Of a stretch of DNA of 64,000 nucleotides, positions 10,424 through 21,110 are shown piece by piece. Position 1 is the first letter of the stretch, and each line of letters opens with the position of its first letter. Made by a program: the position numbers and the translations under genes. The DNA lies in the NCBI GenBank assembly GCA_946406115.1, contig OX291543.1, positions 498,501 through 562,500 on the forward strand, given 5' to 3'. Below the pieces are notes generated by a model. It worked only from the letters and a program-made list of their open reading frames with translations. It ran no database searches and had not been told where the DNA came from. The stretch comes from Apoda limacodes (Eukaryota; Arthropoda; Insecta; Lepidoptera; Limacodidae).

Positions 10424-11439
10424 GCCGTAGTTGACGGTAGTTGCTCTGATAGCATGGACATTAATGCTGGTGTCCCGCAAGTCTGTGCTGTCTCCTACGC
10501 TGTTTCTACTGCACATCAATGATATGTTGGACATCAACAACATACATTGCTATGCAGATGACAGTACTGGAGACGCTTATTACACGGGCCGTGCAAGCAT
10601 CCCACGTTCCGTTGTGGAGGAAAAGCGTGAAGAACTTGTGTCTCAAATCGAGATCGGTCTGTCCAAGATCTCTGACTGGGGGCGGGAAAACTTGGTCCGA
10701 TTCAACCCTTCAAAGACACAAGTCTGCGCGTTCACCGCTAAGAAAACTCCATTCACTGTGGTCCCACAATTCCAGAACACTCCGCTCTCCATCTCCAAGA
10801 GCATTGGGATCCTTGGTGTCGACATCTCCAGCGATGTTCAGTTCCGAGATCATTTACAAGATAAGGTGAAACTTGCGTCCAAAAACTTGGTGTACTCAAC
10901 AGAGCGAAGCAGTACTTCACGTCGGGGCAAAGGTTGTTACTTTACAAGTCGCAAGTTGCCCCCATATGGAGTACTGCTGCCATCTCTGGGCGGGTGCACT
11001 CGGATACAAGCTTGGCCCTTTTGACTCGGTTCAACGACGGGCTGTGAGAATTGTCGACGATCCCAAACTCACTTGCGGTATCGAGCCCTTAAGTCTGAGG
11101 AGAGACTTTGCCTCCCTGTGTGTGTTCTACCGCTTGTACAATGGATTGTGTTCTGAGGAATTGTTCGAAATGATGCCCACGGCTACTTTCTACCATCGCA
11201 CCGCTCGCCATCGACAGGAAATTCATTCTCACACTTTGGAACCAAAATGGTCGCGAACAGTGCGGTTTCAGAGAAACTTCCTCCCGCGAACGCTTGGGTT
11301 GTGGAATGAGCTCCCTGCCAAGGTTTTCTCTAAGGACTACAGTATGGGGTTCTTCAAAAAAGAAGTTATTAGATTTCTGAAGGGTCGGCAACGCGCGTGT
11401 GATGCCCCTGGTGTTGCAAGCGTCCATAGGCTACGGTGA
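10424..11439 (+). pseudogene. LINE ORF2 C-terminal part: RT motif C, thumb and C-terminus (frameshifted)
   Basis: Continuation of the ORF at 8477. After the TGA the same frame still reads DINAGVPQ up to about 10480, then a frameshift moves the coding sequence to the frame giving SPTLFLLHINDMLDI and the catalytic YADDST at about 10549. That frame runs to about 10890, where small indels shift it again to the frame ending at 11439 (HMEYCCHLWAGA, LGLWNELPAKVF). It thus has at least one stop and two shifts relative to a working ORF2. The shared 3' end with the fragment at 882-1871 confirms both as one family. Confidence 0.88.
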
Positions 11440-11548
11440 CCGCTTACCATCAGGCGGACCGTAGGCTTGTTTGCCACCTTAGTGGTATAAAAAAAAAAAA
11501 CTGTGAGACATGATTTTATGATGGAAGAACTATCTACATAATAAGTTT

Positions 11549-11598
11549 GTACGGAACAATCGGTGCGCGTACCAGACTCGCACATGGCCGGTTTTTTT
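11549..11598 (+). repeat. Terminal fragment of the dispersed 'gactcgcac...ccggttttt' repeat
   Basis: The segment tacggaacaatcggtgcgcg ... gactcgcacatggccggttt matches the right ends of both units of the dimer at 62428-63150 (gactcgcacttgaccggttt, gactcgcacttaaccggttt). Only this end piece is present, about 110 bp upstream of the host exon. Confidence 0.6.
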
Positions 11599-11707
11599 GA
11601 ACTTAAGGTTCTGAAATTATGGCACAAGAATTTATGGGAATTTACTGAAGAGTATGGGAGTCATGACTGGCAAATCGTCGTCTTAATGTTGAAATTTTTG
11701 TTGACAG

Positions 11708-11851
11708 TACCCTCCCCCTGTGGCGTACCCTCCCCCCACGCCGTACCCAGCGCCGTACCCAGCGCCGTACCCTGGATACTACCCCCCGCCGCCACCCCCC
11801 GCGGGCTATCACCCTGCCTACGGTGGGTACAATTACCCGCCTCCGCCACCT
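11708..11851 (+). CDS. Probable host-gene exon, Tyr/Pro-rich (48 codons, phase 0-0)
   Basis: A pyrimidine-rich stretch ending in ttgttgacag (AG at 11706-11707) precedes, and a consensus donor gtgagt (11852-11857) follows, an open block of exactly 144 bp. In frame it reads as a Tyr/Pro/Ala/Gly-rich low-complexity segment with the repeated pieces YPPP, PYPAPYPAPYPGY and GYNYPPPPP. Composition and codon use (C/G-rich third positions) differ sharply from the AT-rich surroundings, as expected for a conserved exon. Both ends fall between codons, so the exon could be skipped without a shift. I cannot name the gene; such segments occur in RNA-binding, cuticular and WW-domain-partner proteins. Its other exons are not visible here, so the surrounding transposon-filled DNA is probably intron. 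Confidence 0.72.
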
Positions 11852-11857
11852 GTGAGT

Positions 11858-12764
11858 ACCTATTTTTATCATTTAGAGTGCATTCCTTTTCGTATAGATA
11901 AAGGTTGTTACATACGAGGCAGATACTATCAAAAATATATATTACACCGCAGCAATGCCGTATATCTGCCAATATCGCTCTCCTAATAAATAAGTGGACG
12001 TACACACACGGGGCATATAATATATATTTCATCTTCAAGCATCCGCGAATGCTGAGCGATATTGACAGACTCAGTTTTTACTCCGTAATTAACAAATAAA
12101 TACAGGTTGATGCATTAATTGACCGCGCGGGTGTGCCAATAATTAGGATTTATTTTTCAACAAACGTCAAAAAAGAAAGTTTGTGTTTTTTGGAGCGCGC
12201 GGGTGTATCTTTAATTCTACTATTTATTATTAATTGTTTTAAAAATGAAAGTTCAGTGTTTCCTTGTTAACACTTGCAAATAATATATTATTTACCGCGT
12301 TGGCGTGCCATTTATTATTATCGAAAACTAACCAATAAAAAAAGGGAGGTTTCTGTGTTTTCTCCGTATGTATTTTTGTGTGTTTGCGATTTTGATTATA
12401 ACTATCACTGTTTAACTCTGTGTAATTAGCATGTGCTTACGAAATTAGTAATTGTTCACTTCTTTGTAGGTTAGATTATAACCTAACCTCTTATAAGTCA
12501 CTTTGACTTATTATGCCTACTAATGTTTTGAATGCCAAAAAATATACAAAAACACATATACCATCTCCGGTCAAATTTAATAAAAAATTTATAATAATTG
12601 TCAGATAAATAAATAAAAACATCAAGTGTATGTATGCAGATACCAACTCTACAGATACGAAACATTTGTGAAGACTAAATGTGCAGATAAATCAGGTCGA
12701 CGAATGATTGTCCAAGCCGCTAAATTATGATTTTATATCTCATTAGTTACTAAACACATTGGTC
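11858..12764 (+). other. Presumed intron sequence with a diverged threefold repeat at 12110-12370
   Basis: AT-rich, no coding frame. Three blocks about 90-110 bp apart share a GC core and an AT-rich tail: gcgcgggtgtgcc near 12125, gcgcgggtgtatc near 12198 and gcgttggcgtgcc near 12298. Just downstream lies the small palindrome ataagtcactttgacttat at about 12493-12512. No function can be assigned. Confidence 0.4.
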
Positions 12765-15700
12765 TGTAGTGTATCCAAGCCGTTAATAGAGAATTGTAGT
12801 AATCTGGTCCCCACCACACGGTGTTGACATGCTAATTTAAGTTTTAAGAGAGCAGATAAATTAAAAATCAAGTTTATCAATAATAAATATAAATTAGATT
12901 AATCACCTTCACACTTCATACCAATCAAATACTCCTAATAAGTAGATAGAAGTGAGGTCCTTGGAGTATGAAGTTAGTGAGTGGTTCGGATATCCTCACC
13001 GGTCTTCTATTAATGTGTTTAGACCAACGTGATGAGGCGTAAATCGCGGTAGAATCCTAAAACCATCAACACAAAAAATAATTACGCGTTAAATCTGACT
13101 GATTCGTAAAGTAGCAGATACCAGGTGGTTAAACTATATGAAGAGTATCGATCGATTATTCTTAGTAACCTGATTCAAACGCGGTAGGGTAGGAAAGGGA
13201 TAGTGGGGTAGACTCAGCGCCGTTCATGATCAACGGATAAATAAATTAGTAGAATCGGTTTACGCTTTCGATTTAATTAATTCGATTATTACTATCAAGT
13301 AACTGGCCACTAAATGCGAAGCACGTGTGTACACGTGGAAGAAAAATAAAGAAGAAATTAACTGGCACCACGGTTTCTAGACACGCTACGTGTTCAAGCC
13401 ACGTCTATCGGGGGGGAGGGGAAGACGGTTATAAGCGATAGGCGTCAGTTGCGGCACCCTTTTTCACTATCGCCGTGCCGAGAGGCTGGCTGCGTTCGGG
13501 TTCCCGAGGAAGTGGGAAGGACAGGACGCACAAAGATTTGAAGAAACTTAATACCGGCGCTGTGCACGTTTCGCCTACATAAAATATCAGTAATTGTTTT
13601 TTTGTGAGAACTGAGGCTAGAAATGTCAGTTTATTATTGATGGTTTTGTACTGTGGGGCTTTGTGAGGGATTTTCTTTATGCGATTATGTAAGTACTGTC
13701 TAAGGGACCGCGTAGGATGCCACTTTGGTTAAAGTGAAGAATTGGTAGGGGGAGATTTAAAATGATTGACTTTTGGATTGGGGTTTCGTCCGGGATCTTA
13801 GTTTTAAACTTGGGGTAGTAAAAAAGTTTTACATATTAAAAGTGCAGAGGTGATTTGCTGACATTGTTGGCTATGTACTCTCTAATGAAAGGGGACTGCC
13901 AATTTTTGTAGAAAATCTAGTGGAGTAAAAGGTTCCTACAGGGATCGGTGTCTTTTAACATGATGTGGTTAATTTTGTGTTACTTTATGGGAGGGAAAAA
14001 ACCCGTAATTAAGCCCTGATCTGATAGGGTGATCCTTGTGTAGACCTTGCTGTGCATATATATGTATGAGTATGTATAACTCGCACTGATCTGAGTCGGA
14101 GGTGAAGGGACTTCCCCATACGGCTCGATAGGGTAATCCTTGTGTGGACCTTGTTCTGAATTTCTATTAAAGAAAACCCTACACGATTCGGTAGGTGCTC
14201 ATTAAAGCTATACGAGTTGTTGCATGAAATTGACTATTGTGTTAAAGATATCTCTATATTTGTTATCTACCATCGTAATAATCTTATTCCAAGTTCCTGC
14301 TGCTTCACGGTATGATGACTCCCAAGGGCAAACAGACACCCTTGGTAGGTAGAGGTAGACGAGGACGGGACAATCCCAGTAGGGGTCCTCAAGCGGGGTC
14401 TGACTTGTTATAAGATTAGTGAAGATCGGGGCTTAATGTTAAGGATAAACTAGATTAACTGCAGGCTTCGGGAGTCTAAGGGTGCGAGGGGGGCTGACTA
14501 AACCTAGATCTAGGTTGGCTCCATTTCCACCCTTCACCGGCGACAAGTGAGGAAACTGAACTTGTAGGAAAATCTGACCCGGATCTAAAAGAAATATATA
14601 TATATATATATATATATATAATCGTATGGTTTATGTGTCATGTCATTAATCTAATAAGATAAAGAAGTTATTTGAGTGATATTTAATTAGCAAAATTGGT
14701 TGTGTGAGATCCGGTTTAGATTCTGTTTAGGTAATGGGTGGCTAAAATTTAATGTGGGATTTTTAACCCAATCTCCTTAAGGAATTCGTAAATAAATAAA
14801 AAAAAAACCTCCACTCCACCCACTGCTGCGACGGATAGATTTAGAAACCTAATTATTATTGTGTTCATATTTAATTATTTGTTTCCTGTGTAAAAATAAA
14901 CGTAAACCTCCCATGTCTTTCATGTCCGCGACATTAATCTAATGAGTCCAATTTTTAATTAGACTATCTAGGCTTTATTTTATTGCTTTATACTGTTTAA
15001 ATTGTGTCTTTGACTGAGCCATTTAAGATAGAAATGACAGAACCGCAACCTTGACTAAACTTTATTAACGAACTATGAGGTGCCGTTAGTGGGTCAGGAT
15101 TTGTTCTGTTCTTCTCCATGAATCACCCCGTATATATAACCATACACAATTCTCTACTAACTGATGAGGCTCGGAATTATTGTATGGATGGCCGAAACGA
15201 TAAGTTCTTAACACTCAGAAAAGGCCTAGCCCTTACTTGATCTGGCTAATGCGCCAGGTCCTGAGTGTGGATATGTCTCCATTACAAACCACCTTAAACA
15301 TACTTATTGTATGTCAAATTAGGCGTTCTGTCGCCTTAATTACTGTAATGAACAATTTACCACCTAACCATGTACGTAATTGCACACCTATTTTATTATT
15401 TCTTGTGAACTTAGCTTATACGACATATGTTTCGAGCGAGTATAGCCTCTCCGGACTAGCGGCGATTTAAACCTAAGGAGCCTCGGGTTCGAACTGCCCC
15501 GATCGTAGTATGTATTCGAATAGTAAAGACACGTTCCCCTTAGTTCCGTAGTTAGTCACAGTAGCACTGTTAAACATAGGGTCGCCTACTTGTTTGCCAC
15601 CTCTGAGGTGTTACAAATGTAGGAGTTGGTGGCGAGCCCTACTTTCATATTCTAAAGAACAGTTTAGGACATGAGTATACGGTCAATGTTCAATCATCTA

Positions 15701-16139
15701 TTTAATAACTAATCAATAGGAAAGGGCCTTTGCCCACTTCACAAATCACTTCGATACACTGGCAAATTGTATGAAAATCTGACCATTTACTCTGATTGAC
15801 CAAAGTGATTATTGTAGGTCGGGTCCAGAAATCCTGGGTAGAACAACTTACGAACCCTTAAGGTATAGTTGTATATGCGATTTTTTCTGGACGATTCCCA
15901 GTTAGGGTTCCACGTATACGACCCGGAAACTATGATTAGTAGATTTAGGTAGAATTCCATACTAAAATGTCGTTGTCAATCGCGAACTCTATAAGGCCGT
16001 CTCAATACCTCCGAGATTATTAGACAGCTAGCTAAGATATCGATCAACGGAGTAGTTCTGCAATTGGTACACAGATGGCGTTGAACGCAGTGGTGAAATA
16101 ATAATTACGAATGTATGTGGATTTCTAGGTACGGTTAGA

Positions 16140-16530
16140 AAAATGTTATAATTTTACTTAAGGGGTAGGTTGTAGTTTCATTTCAGGGATACATTTATAT
16201 CTAATCTGTAAGTCCGTCTTTACGACGATTCCCCATAGACTATTATAAGGTTAAGGAGGTCAGCAAGGATCGCAGTGTGTTTCTGGTGCATTTAATCTAC
16301 CTCATTGGGTTTGACGTGATTTCTCAAATAACATTTTAGTTCATAGTTTCACTTAAGGGATCTGTCAATAGATTATTCCATGTACTTACCATGTCCGCCT
16401 GTTTCCATAACGGATTCTTATTTACCATTTTATGTTAATCATTTCACTTTAGGGTAAGCGAGAGAGCTATTGATAGATTACTTATCTAGGTTATGATAGT
16501 TTATAATTTACTTAAGGGGCAGTCAGCGAG
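16140..16530 (+). repeat. Diverged array of about 100-bp units inside element A, left block
   Basis: Units marked by ttacttaaggggcagt-like words recur near 16157, 16250, 16353, 16452 and 16508. The same array resumes at 20665-21110 beyond the gypsy core (near 20678, 20786, 20883, 20983, 21078) and is present in inverted form in copy B at about 45570-46400. Spacing is close to 95-108 bp and the units are strongly diverged. Confidence 0.65.
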
Positions 16531-17040
16531 TATATTTATTGGTTGAGGGGCCTGGACATCCACTTCTCCCCTGTCAATATTGTTGGTATCTACCTGAGCC
16601 TGTTCCAACATAACTGGCAATGTCCACATCTGAGGAACGTACGTTTGCTGACTTGATCCATCCTTAGTAGCAATTTTCTTGCTGCACTCCTTATCGACGA
16701 ATGGAGATATTTGATTTTTATGTCTTTCGACCATAACGGAGTTATCTGCGTAATCTTTAATTAAATACATCACTTTCCCGATTTTTTTCTGTATAATTCC
16801 TCTAATCCATTCAAAATTGTTTTTGGCGGCAAATTTTTTGTACCAGACTTTATCTCCTGGACCATAATCTGCTCGTACAACACCCCCGTAATATTTACTC
16901 TGCAAGAACTGTTTTTCTTTTACCGACTTTGCGAGTTCAGTGGACGAGGGCGACTGCGGCTGATCGCGTGGATTAATAAAATCTAACACCGATCTTAATT
17001 GACGGCCGTAGAAAAACCGGTTGTAGAATGGACTGAATTG
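16501..17040 (-). pseudogene. Gypsy (mag-like) integrase C-terminal tail
   Basis: The minus-strand frame reading FYGRQLRS, VLDFINPR, GPGDKVWYKKFAAK and RHKNQISPF is the post-catalytic tail of a Ty3/gypsy integrase. It is out of frame with the catalytic part (16995-18545); the shift lies near 17020, where a short deletion removed part of the usual 'TGYSPAE' stretch. The frame ends in a stop (16501-16503) formed by the surrounding 100-bp repeat array rather than by gypsy sequence, so the 3' end of the element is cut off at about 16530 and no 3' LTR follows. Confidence 0.82.
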
Positions 17041-18642
17041 CGATAGTCAAACAAATATTTTAGAAGTTTATTGTTTAGGTCACTTTGATTTTTACATGTT
17101 AACAGAGCGCCTTTTATGCCTCGTTTTACTATTTTTACGTAGCTTTCCGCCTGCCCGTTGCTCGCCGGGTGGTACACAGGCGACGTTACGTGTGATATGC
17201 CGTTCAACTTACAAAACATTTCAAAGTCATTCGAGGTAAAACTTGTACCATTATCGCTAACCAACGTGCGCGGAACACCAAACCGCGACATAAATTCGTA
17301 CATTCTACCTATTATCATTGAAGAAGTAGTATTATTTTTCATGTCATAACATTCTACCCATTTGGTATATGCATCGACAATTACATAGTACATGTGTGCA
17401 TTGATCGGGCCGAGCAGGTCGCAGTGAATCCTGTCAAAGGGCTGCTGTGGAAACGGCCAAGGCGCTAGGCGGGCGCGAGGAGGTGCGGGCCGCAGCGCAG
17501 CACATACCTCGCACGCACCTATGAGTCGCTCCACGGCATCGTCTACACCCGGGAACCACAGTCTCGCACGAACTTCAGCTTTACTATTTACAATACCCAT
17601 ATGAGAACTATGCAATTGCGATAAAACTTTTTCCTGTAGTGACAATGGAATAACAACCTTATGGCCTCTCATTAAACAACCATTTTCGTAGTCTAGTTGT
17701 AAACGACATTGATGATAAGGCTTTAACTTATTGTTTTTCACGTTGCGCGGCCAGCCCTGTTGAACATACTTAATAACTTTTATCAAAACAATATCTTTTT
17801 TTGTTTCGTTACGTAATTGTTCGAGTGTGACCGGCAAGGTTCCGTCTACTATAAAGTTGATATAAGTCGCGACGTCGTCTCCCGCGCTTGCGTCGGCGCG
17901 CCATTCACTCGCACTCTGTCTATTACTCGTCAATTCTGGCAACGTCGCACGCGATAGATAATCAGCGCTGTTGTTTGCGCTCCTTACGAATTCTATTTCA
18001 TAGTTATATGCAGCTAAAAACATTGCATATCTTTGCAACCGGTTTGCTGAAACTTCTGGAATGCCGCGTCGTTGCCCGAAAATTGATATTAACGGTTTAT
18101 GATCTGTCCGTAATATAAAGGGGTCAGACCTCCCGTATAAATACTGGTGAAACCGTCGAACGCCAAATATGATTGCTGTTGCTTCTTTTTGGATCTGAGA
18201 ATAATTTTTCTCTGCTGAATTTAAAGTCCGTGAAGCGAACGAAATTGGCCGTTCACTGCCGTTAGCCTCTATTTGTGACAATATCGCGCCTAAACCTTTA
18301 GGGGACGCGTCGACTGTTAGCACTAGTTTGGCTTTTGGGTCAAAGTGAGCTAATACCTTTTCGGATGCTAAACTGCACTTAATACTATTGAATGCTTTTT
18401 CATGCTCCTTTGTCCAGGACCACTCGACTCCCTTCCTTAAAAGGTTATACAATGGGCACAATATAGATGATGCTCCTGGGACAAAACTTCTATAGTAATT
18501 GACTAGGCCCAGAAAAGACTGTAATTCGTTTAGATTTTTAGGCACTGGAGCATTAAGTATGGCCTTAACTTTTTCTGGATTTTTCTTTATACCAAATTTA
18601 TTAATATTATATCCTAGGTAAGTTATTTCATCCTGGAAAAAG
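16995..18642 (-). pseudogene. Gypsy (mag-like) RT thumb, RNase H and integrase core
   Basis: A long minus-strand frame following an in-frame TGA at about 18642-18644 that splits the reverse transcriptase. Order: DEITYLGYNINKFGI (RT connection), LQSFLGLVNYYRSF, RNase H with LTVDASPKGLGA and LRTDHKPL, the integrase zinc-binding site (LHSSHMG ... GACEVC), then the integrase core with the D,D,E residues in IHCDLLGP, VSDNGTSF and NGQAESYVK. RNase H would degrade RNA in the RNA/DNA hybrid and integrase would insert the cDNA. All catalytic positions that I can see are intact, but the polyprotein is broken on both sides. Confidence 0.88.
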
Positions 18643-18644
18643 GA

Positions 18645-19133
18645 TCATTTTTCCCTCTGCAACGTCAGACCTGCGTCTCTTAACCGTTGCAGCACTAAAC
18701 GTAGTCTTTCCAGGTGTTTCTCTTTGGTGGCTGCTGTTATCAAAATATCGTCTAAGAAGCATTGTACCCCCTCCATATCAGCTAGGACACACAAAATAGC
18801 TCGCTGAAAAATGGCAGGAGCTGACGACAGACCGAAAACCATTCGAGTAAACCTGAAAAGACCGCGGTGTGTGTTTATACACGTGACATTTAGAGGGTCA
18901 TCTATCTGAAATTGATTGTAGGCCATCGACATATCTAGCTTTGTGTACTGCTCCCCCCCATGTAGCCTCGAAAACAATTCATTGACAGTTGGTAAGGGAT
19001 ACGTTTCTATCAACAGCTGTTTGTTGACCGTTTGCGAATAGTCGGCACACAGCCTTACCGTTCCATTTCTTTTTAGCACTGGAACAATAGGCGACGCGTA
19101 ATCAGAATGCTCGATTGGTTCGAGTATACCTAA
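18645..19133 (-). pseudogene. Gypsy (mag-like) reverse transcriptase, palm
   Basis: Minus-strand frame with ILEPIEHSDYASPIVPVLKR, VRLCADYSQTVNKQ, LPTVNELFSRL, KLDMSMAYNQFQI (motif A, catalytic D), FGLSSAPAIFQR and motif C as CFLDDILIT (FLDD in place of the commoner YLDD or YVDD). It joins the gag-protease frame by a frameshift near 19133 and ends at the TGA near 18643. RT copies the element RNA into DNA using the tRNA bound at the primer-binding site (20525-20535). Confidence 0.88.
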
Positions 19134-20470
19134 ACCCTATCGATCTCAATATTTAATTTATCCCTCAGTGCAAATGCTACTGGCCGCGCCTTAATAAAAA
19201 CCGGTTTCGAATTGTTTTTTAATTGCAATTTTACTTTGTATTTATTAAAGCAACCTAATTTTGTTGTAAATATATCTGAAAATTCTGCAATTAATTTGTC
19301 AATTGACTCGTTTTCGGAAACTGAACTATTACAAAAGTGTACTGAAGACAATTCTAGACCAAATCGCGAAATAAAATCCCGACCTAAAAGTGGGGGCCCG
19401 CCGCCACGCACCACAAACACGTCCAGGGCCCGCGTGCGGCCCCCATACGTCATGCGCAGCCGTGCACAACCTACACAAACTATGGAACCGCCTGTATAGT
19501 TAACTAGTTTTTTTTTTGTAGGCGATAATGGCACACTTTGAAAAAAAAAATTATAAGTATCTTCGGATATCACCGTAACGGCAGAACCACTATCGAACTC
19601 AAAACGAATTTGAACACCATCGATAACCACAACATCGGTCATGGGAGCCCCATTCCGGCAGCGTATACTGAACAACTCACCGTCGTCCCCCTCGCTCACT
19701 GTTTCCAAGAAATTCACTTTGCACATTTTTCGAAGGTGACCTTTGACCTTGCACTTGCCACATTTGTAATTAGCGAAACGACACTGCGCTGAACTATGAT
19801 TTGTACGACCACACACGGAACACTTTTTGCTGTCCGAACGTACGAATCCCGATTTAGAGGTTTTCTCCATCTTGAACACAGCATCGATAGCGCTGCCAGC
19901 GCCCACGACGCTGCCGCTGCTGGCCGCCGCTCCCGCCGCGGCACCAGCGCGGGCGCTCCGCACGCTCTCAGCGAGCTCCACCGCCTTCATTAGCGTCAGC
20001 TCACCGACGTCCTGACCGAACACTTTTTCGCGCTCGTGACCGGGCAGTAGGCCCATCACGAACTGGTCCAGCAGTGAGTCTTCAAGATGCTTAAAGCCGC
20101 AGTGCGCGGCAAGACCCCTTAGCCGTGCCGCCCACTGTACCGGTGTCTCGTCCGCTTGCTGTGCTGCTGCGTAGAAATAATGGCGTTCCGCAAATCCGCA
20201 GCGTTTGGGTATAAAATGGGCGTTTAAAATGCTCACAATGTCGTCAAAATTTTTTTCTTCCAACACATTAGGCAGCGCAAGATTCGTGGCCAGCTGATAC
20301 GTCCCTTCGCTGAGTGCGCTAAGTAGGTATGCTCGACGTTTAACACCGGCCTTGTCCGATGACTCATCGATTCCACTCGCAATGAATCCTTGCTTAAGTT
20401 TTTTTATGTAAATCGACCAATCTTGATGTGCATGATCAAAACTCGACCACATTGCATTTGACGGATTCAT
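19130..20470 (-). CDS. Gypsy (mag-like) Gag and protease
   Basis: An intact minus-strand frame of about 446 codons from ATG (20468-20470, MNPSNAMWSSFDHA). The capsid-like N-terminal half (QWAARLRGLAAHCGF, DQFVMGLLPGHEREKVF) is followed by an Ala/Ser linker and two CCHC knuckles, CSVCGRTNHSSAQC and CGKCKVKGHLRKMC, for RNA packaging. The protease active site is FEFDSGSAVTVIS, with PPLLGRDFISRFGL as the downstream flap/ALGRD-type motif. This is the usual order for elements with gag and pol in one frame. The frame stops near 19130 where a shift separates it from RT. Confidence 0.87.
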   Translation of the reverse strand: MNPSNAMWSSFDHAHQDWSIYIKKLKQGFIASGIDESSDKAGVKRRAYLLSALSEGTYQLATNLALPNVLEEKNFDDIVSILNAHFIPKRCGFAERHYFYAAAQQADETPVQWAARLRGLAAHCGFKHLEDSLLDQFVMGLLPGHEREKVFGQDVGELTLMKAVELAESVRSARAGAAAGAAASSGSVVGAGSAIDAVFKMEKTSKSGFVRSDSKKCSVCGRTNHSSAQCRFANYKCGKCKVKGHLRKMCKVNFLETVSEGDDGELFSIRCRNGAPMTDVVVIDGVQIRFEFDSGSAVTVISEDTYNFFFQSVPLSPTKKKLVNYTGGSIVCVGCARLRMTYGGRTRALDVFVVRGGGPPLLGRDFISRFGLELSSVHFCNSSVSENESIDKLIAEFSDIFTTKLGCFNKYKVKLQLKNNSKPVFIKARPVAFALRDKLNIEIDRV

Positions 20471-20524
20471 ATTACACAACACACAATTTAATCACTGTAC
20501 GTAACTCTTTACAACGTGGGTACA

Positions 20525-20535
20525 GCTCGTCGCCA
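20525..20535 (-). promoter_or_regulatory. Primer-binding site of the gypsy (mag-like) element
   Basis: On the minus strand TGGCGACGAGC begins one base after the end of the 5' LTR (...CTTAACA). TGGCGAC-type sites are typical of the mag lineage, which I associate with a tRNA-Ser primer; the tRNA assignment is from memory. Confidence 0.6.
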
Positions 20536-20536
20536 C

Positions 20537-20659
20537 TGTTAAGTATGTGAATAGGGACGCGAGTGAAAGCATTGGTAGTCCATAGCGCACTGGCATTTAA
20601 TAAAGAATCGTCACCCAACAACGGGTATACACAGATACCCACTTATACTATACACAACA
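20537..20659 (-). repeat. Short 5' LTR of the gypsy (mag-like) element, 123 bp
   Basis: Read on the minus strand the block starts TGTTGTGTATAG and ends CATACTTAACA, so its ends are inverted (TGTT...AACA), and it abuts the primer-binding site. Very short LTRs are known for mag (Bombyx). The matching 3' LTR is absent after the integrase tail at 16501. The LTR call therefore rests on ends plus the adjacent site, not on a repeat pair. Confidence 0.5.
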
Positions 20660-20664
20660 GTGAT

Positions 20665-21110
20665 CTTATAGGTTTACTTAAGTGGCAGTTAGAAAATTAG
20701 TAGGAGGTCCTTTCATATACTTAATCTGTAGGTTCGTCTGTACGGTGACTTCTCATGTCACATTGCAATTGTATAACTTCATCTAAGGGGCGATAATGAG
20801 TCTGTTAATTAATTAATTATGTACCTAATACGCCCGTCTGTCCTTTAATGATTTTCTATATACTATTATAAGTTCATTCCTTTACCTAAGAGGAGCCAGT
20901 GAACTTATTAGTGGACTTTTATATGTCTAAGGGTTCTTCTTTAAAGCGACTTCCATATATTTCTATAGAGTTACAACTTTATTTAAGGGGAGGCAGTGAC
21001 ATCGTTAACAGTTTACTCATGTATCTAATAGTCCTTCCTTAGGGCGACTTCTCAGCTGCTACTATAAGTATATAACATTGTCTGAGTGGTATCTAGCGGG
21101 CTTATGGTCG
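20665..21110 (+). repeat. Diverged array of about 100-bp units inside element A, right block
   Basis: Continuation of the array at 16140-16530. Each unit carries a cttaagggg-like word, then 'taatctgtaggttcgtctgt'-like and 'gacttctcat'-like words. Together with the left block it makes about nine or ten units interrupted by the gypsy core. Confidence 0.65.

Larger units (their letters stand above)
8477..11502 (+). mobile_element. CR1/jockey-superfamily LINE copy, ORF2 to poly-A
   Basis: One insertion covering the ORF2 parts above, a 3' UTR of about 50 bp (gtgaccgcttaccatcaggc and following) and an A-run at 11490-11501. The short 3' UTR with an A-rich end after tggtata is the form I recognise as very abundant in Lepidoptera. 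A target-site duplication was not identified because the 5' end is unclear. Confidence 0.85.

Noticed and set aside
11642..11986. Longer frames on both strands around the YP-rich exon
   Set aside because: Only the 144 bp between acceptor and donor have protein-like composition; the extensions run into AT-rich intron sequence, and the minus-strand Arg/Val-rich frame is its shadow.
15237..15470. 77-codon frame conserved in elements A and B (also 47583-47816 on the minus strand)
   Set aside because: The two copies differ at roughly 20 of 234 bases and about 13 residues, a ratio expected without selection on protein. It starts at TTG, has no domain and lies in otherwise non-coding repeat.
19212..20015. 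Plus-strand frames opposite the gypsy gag
   Set aside because: They are antisense shadows of a strongly supported minus-strand gag-protease frame.
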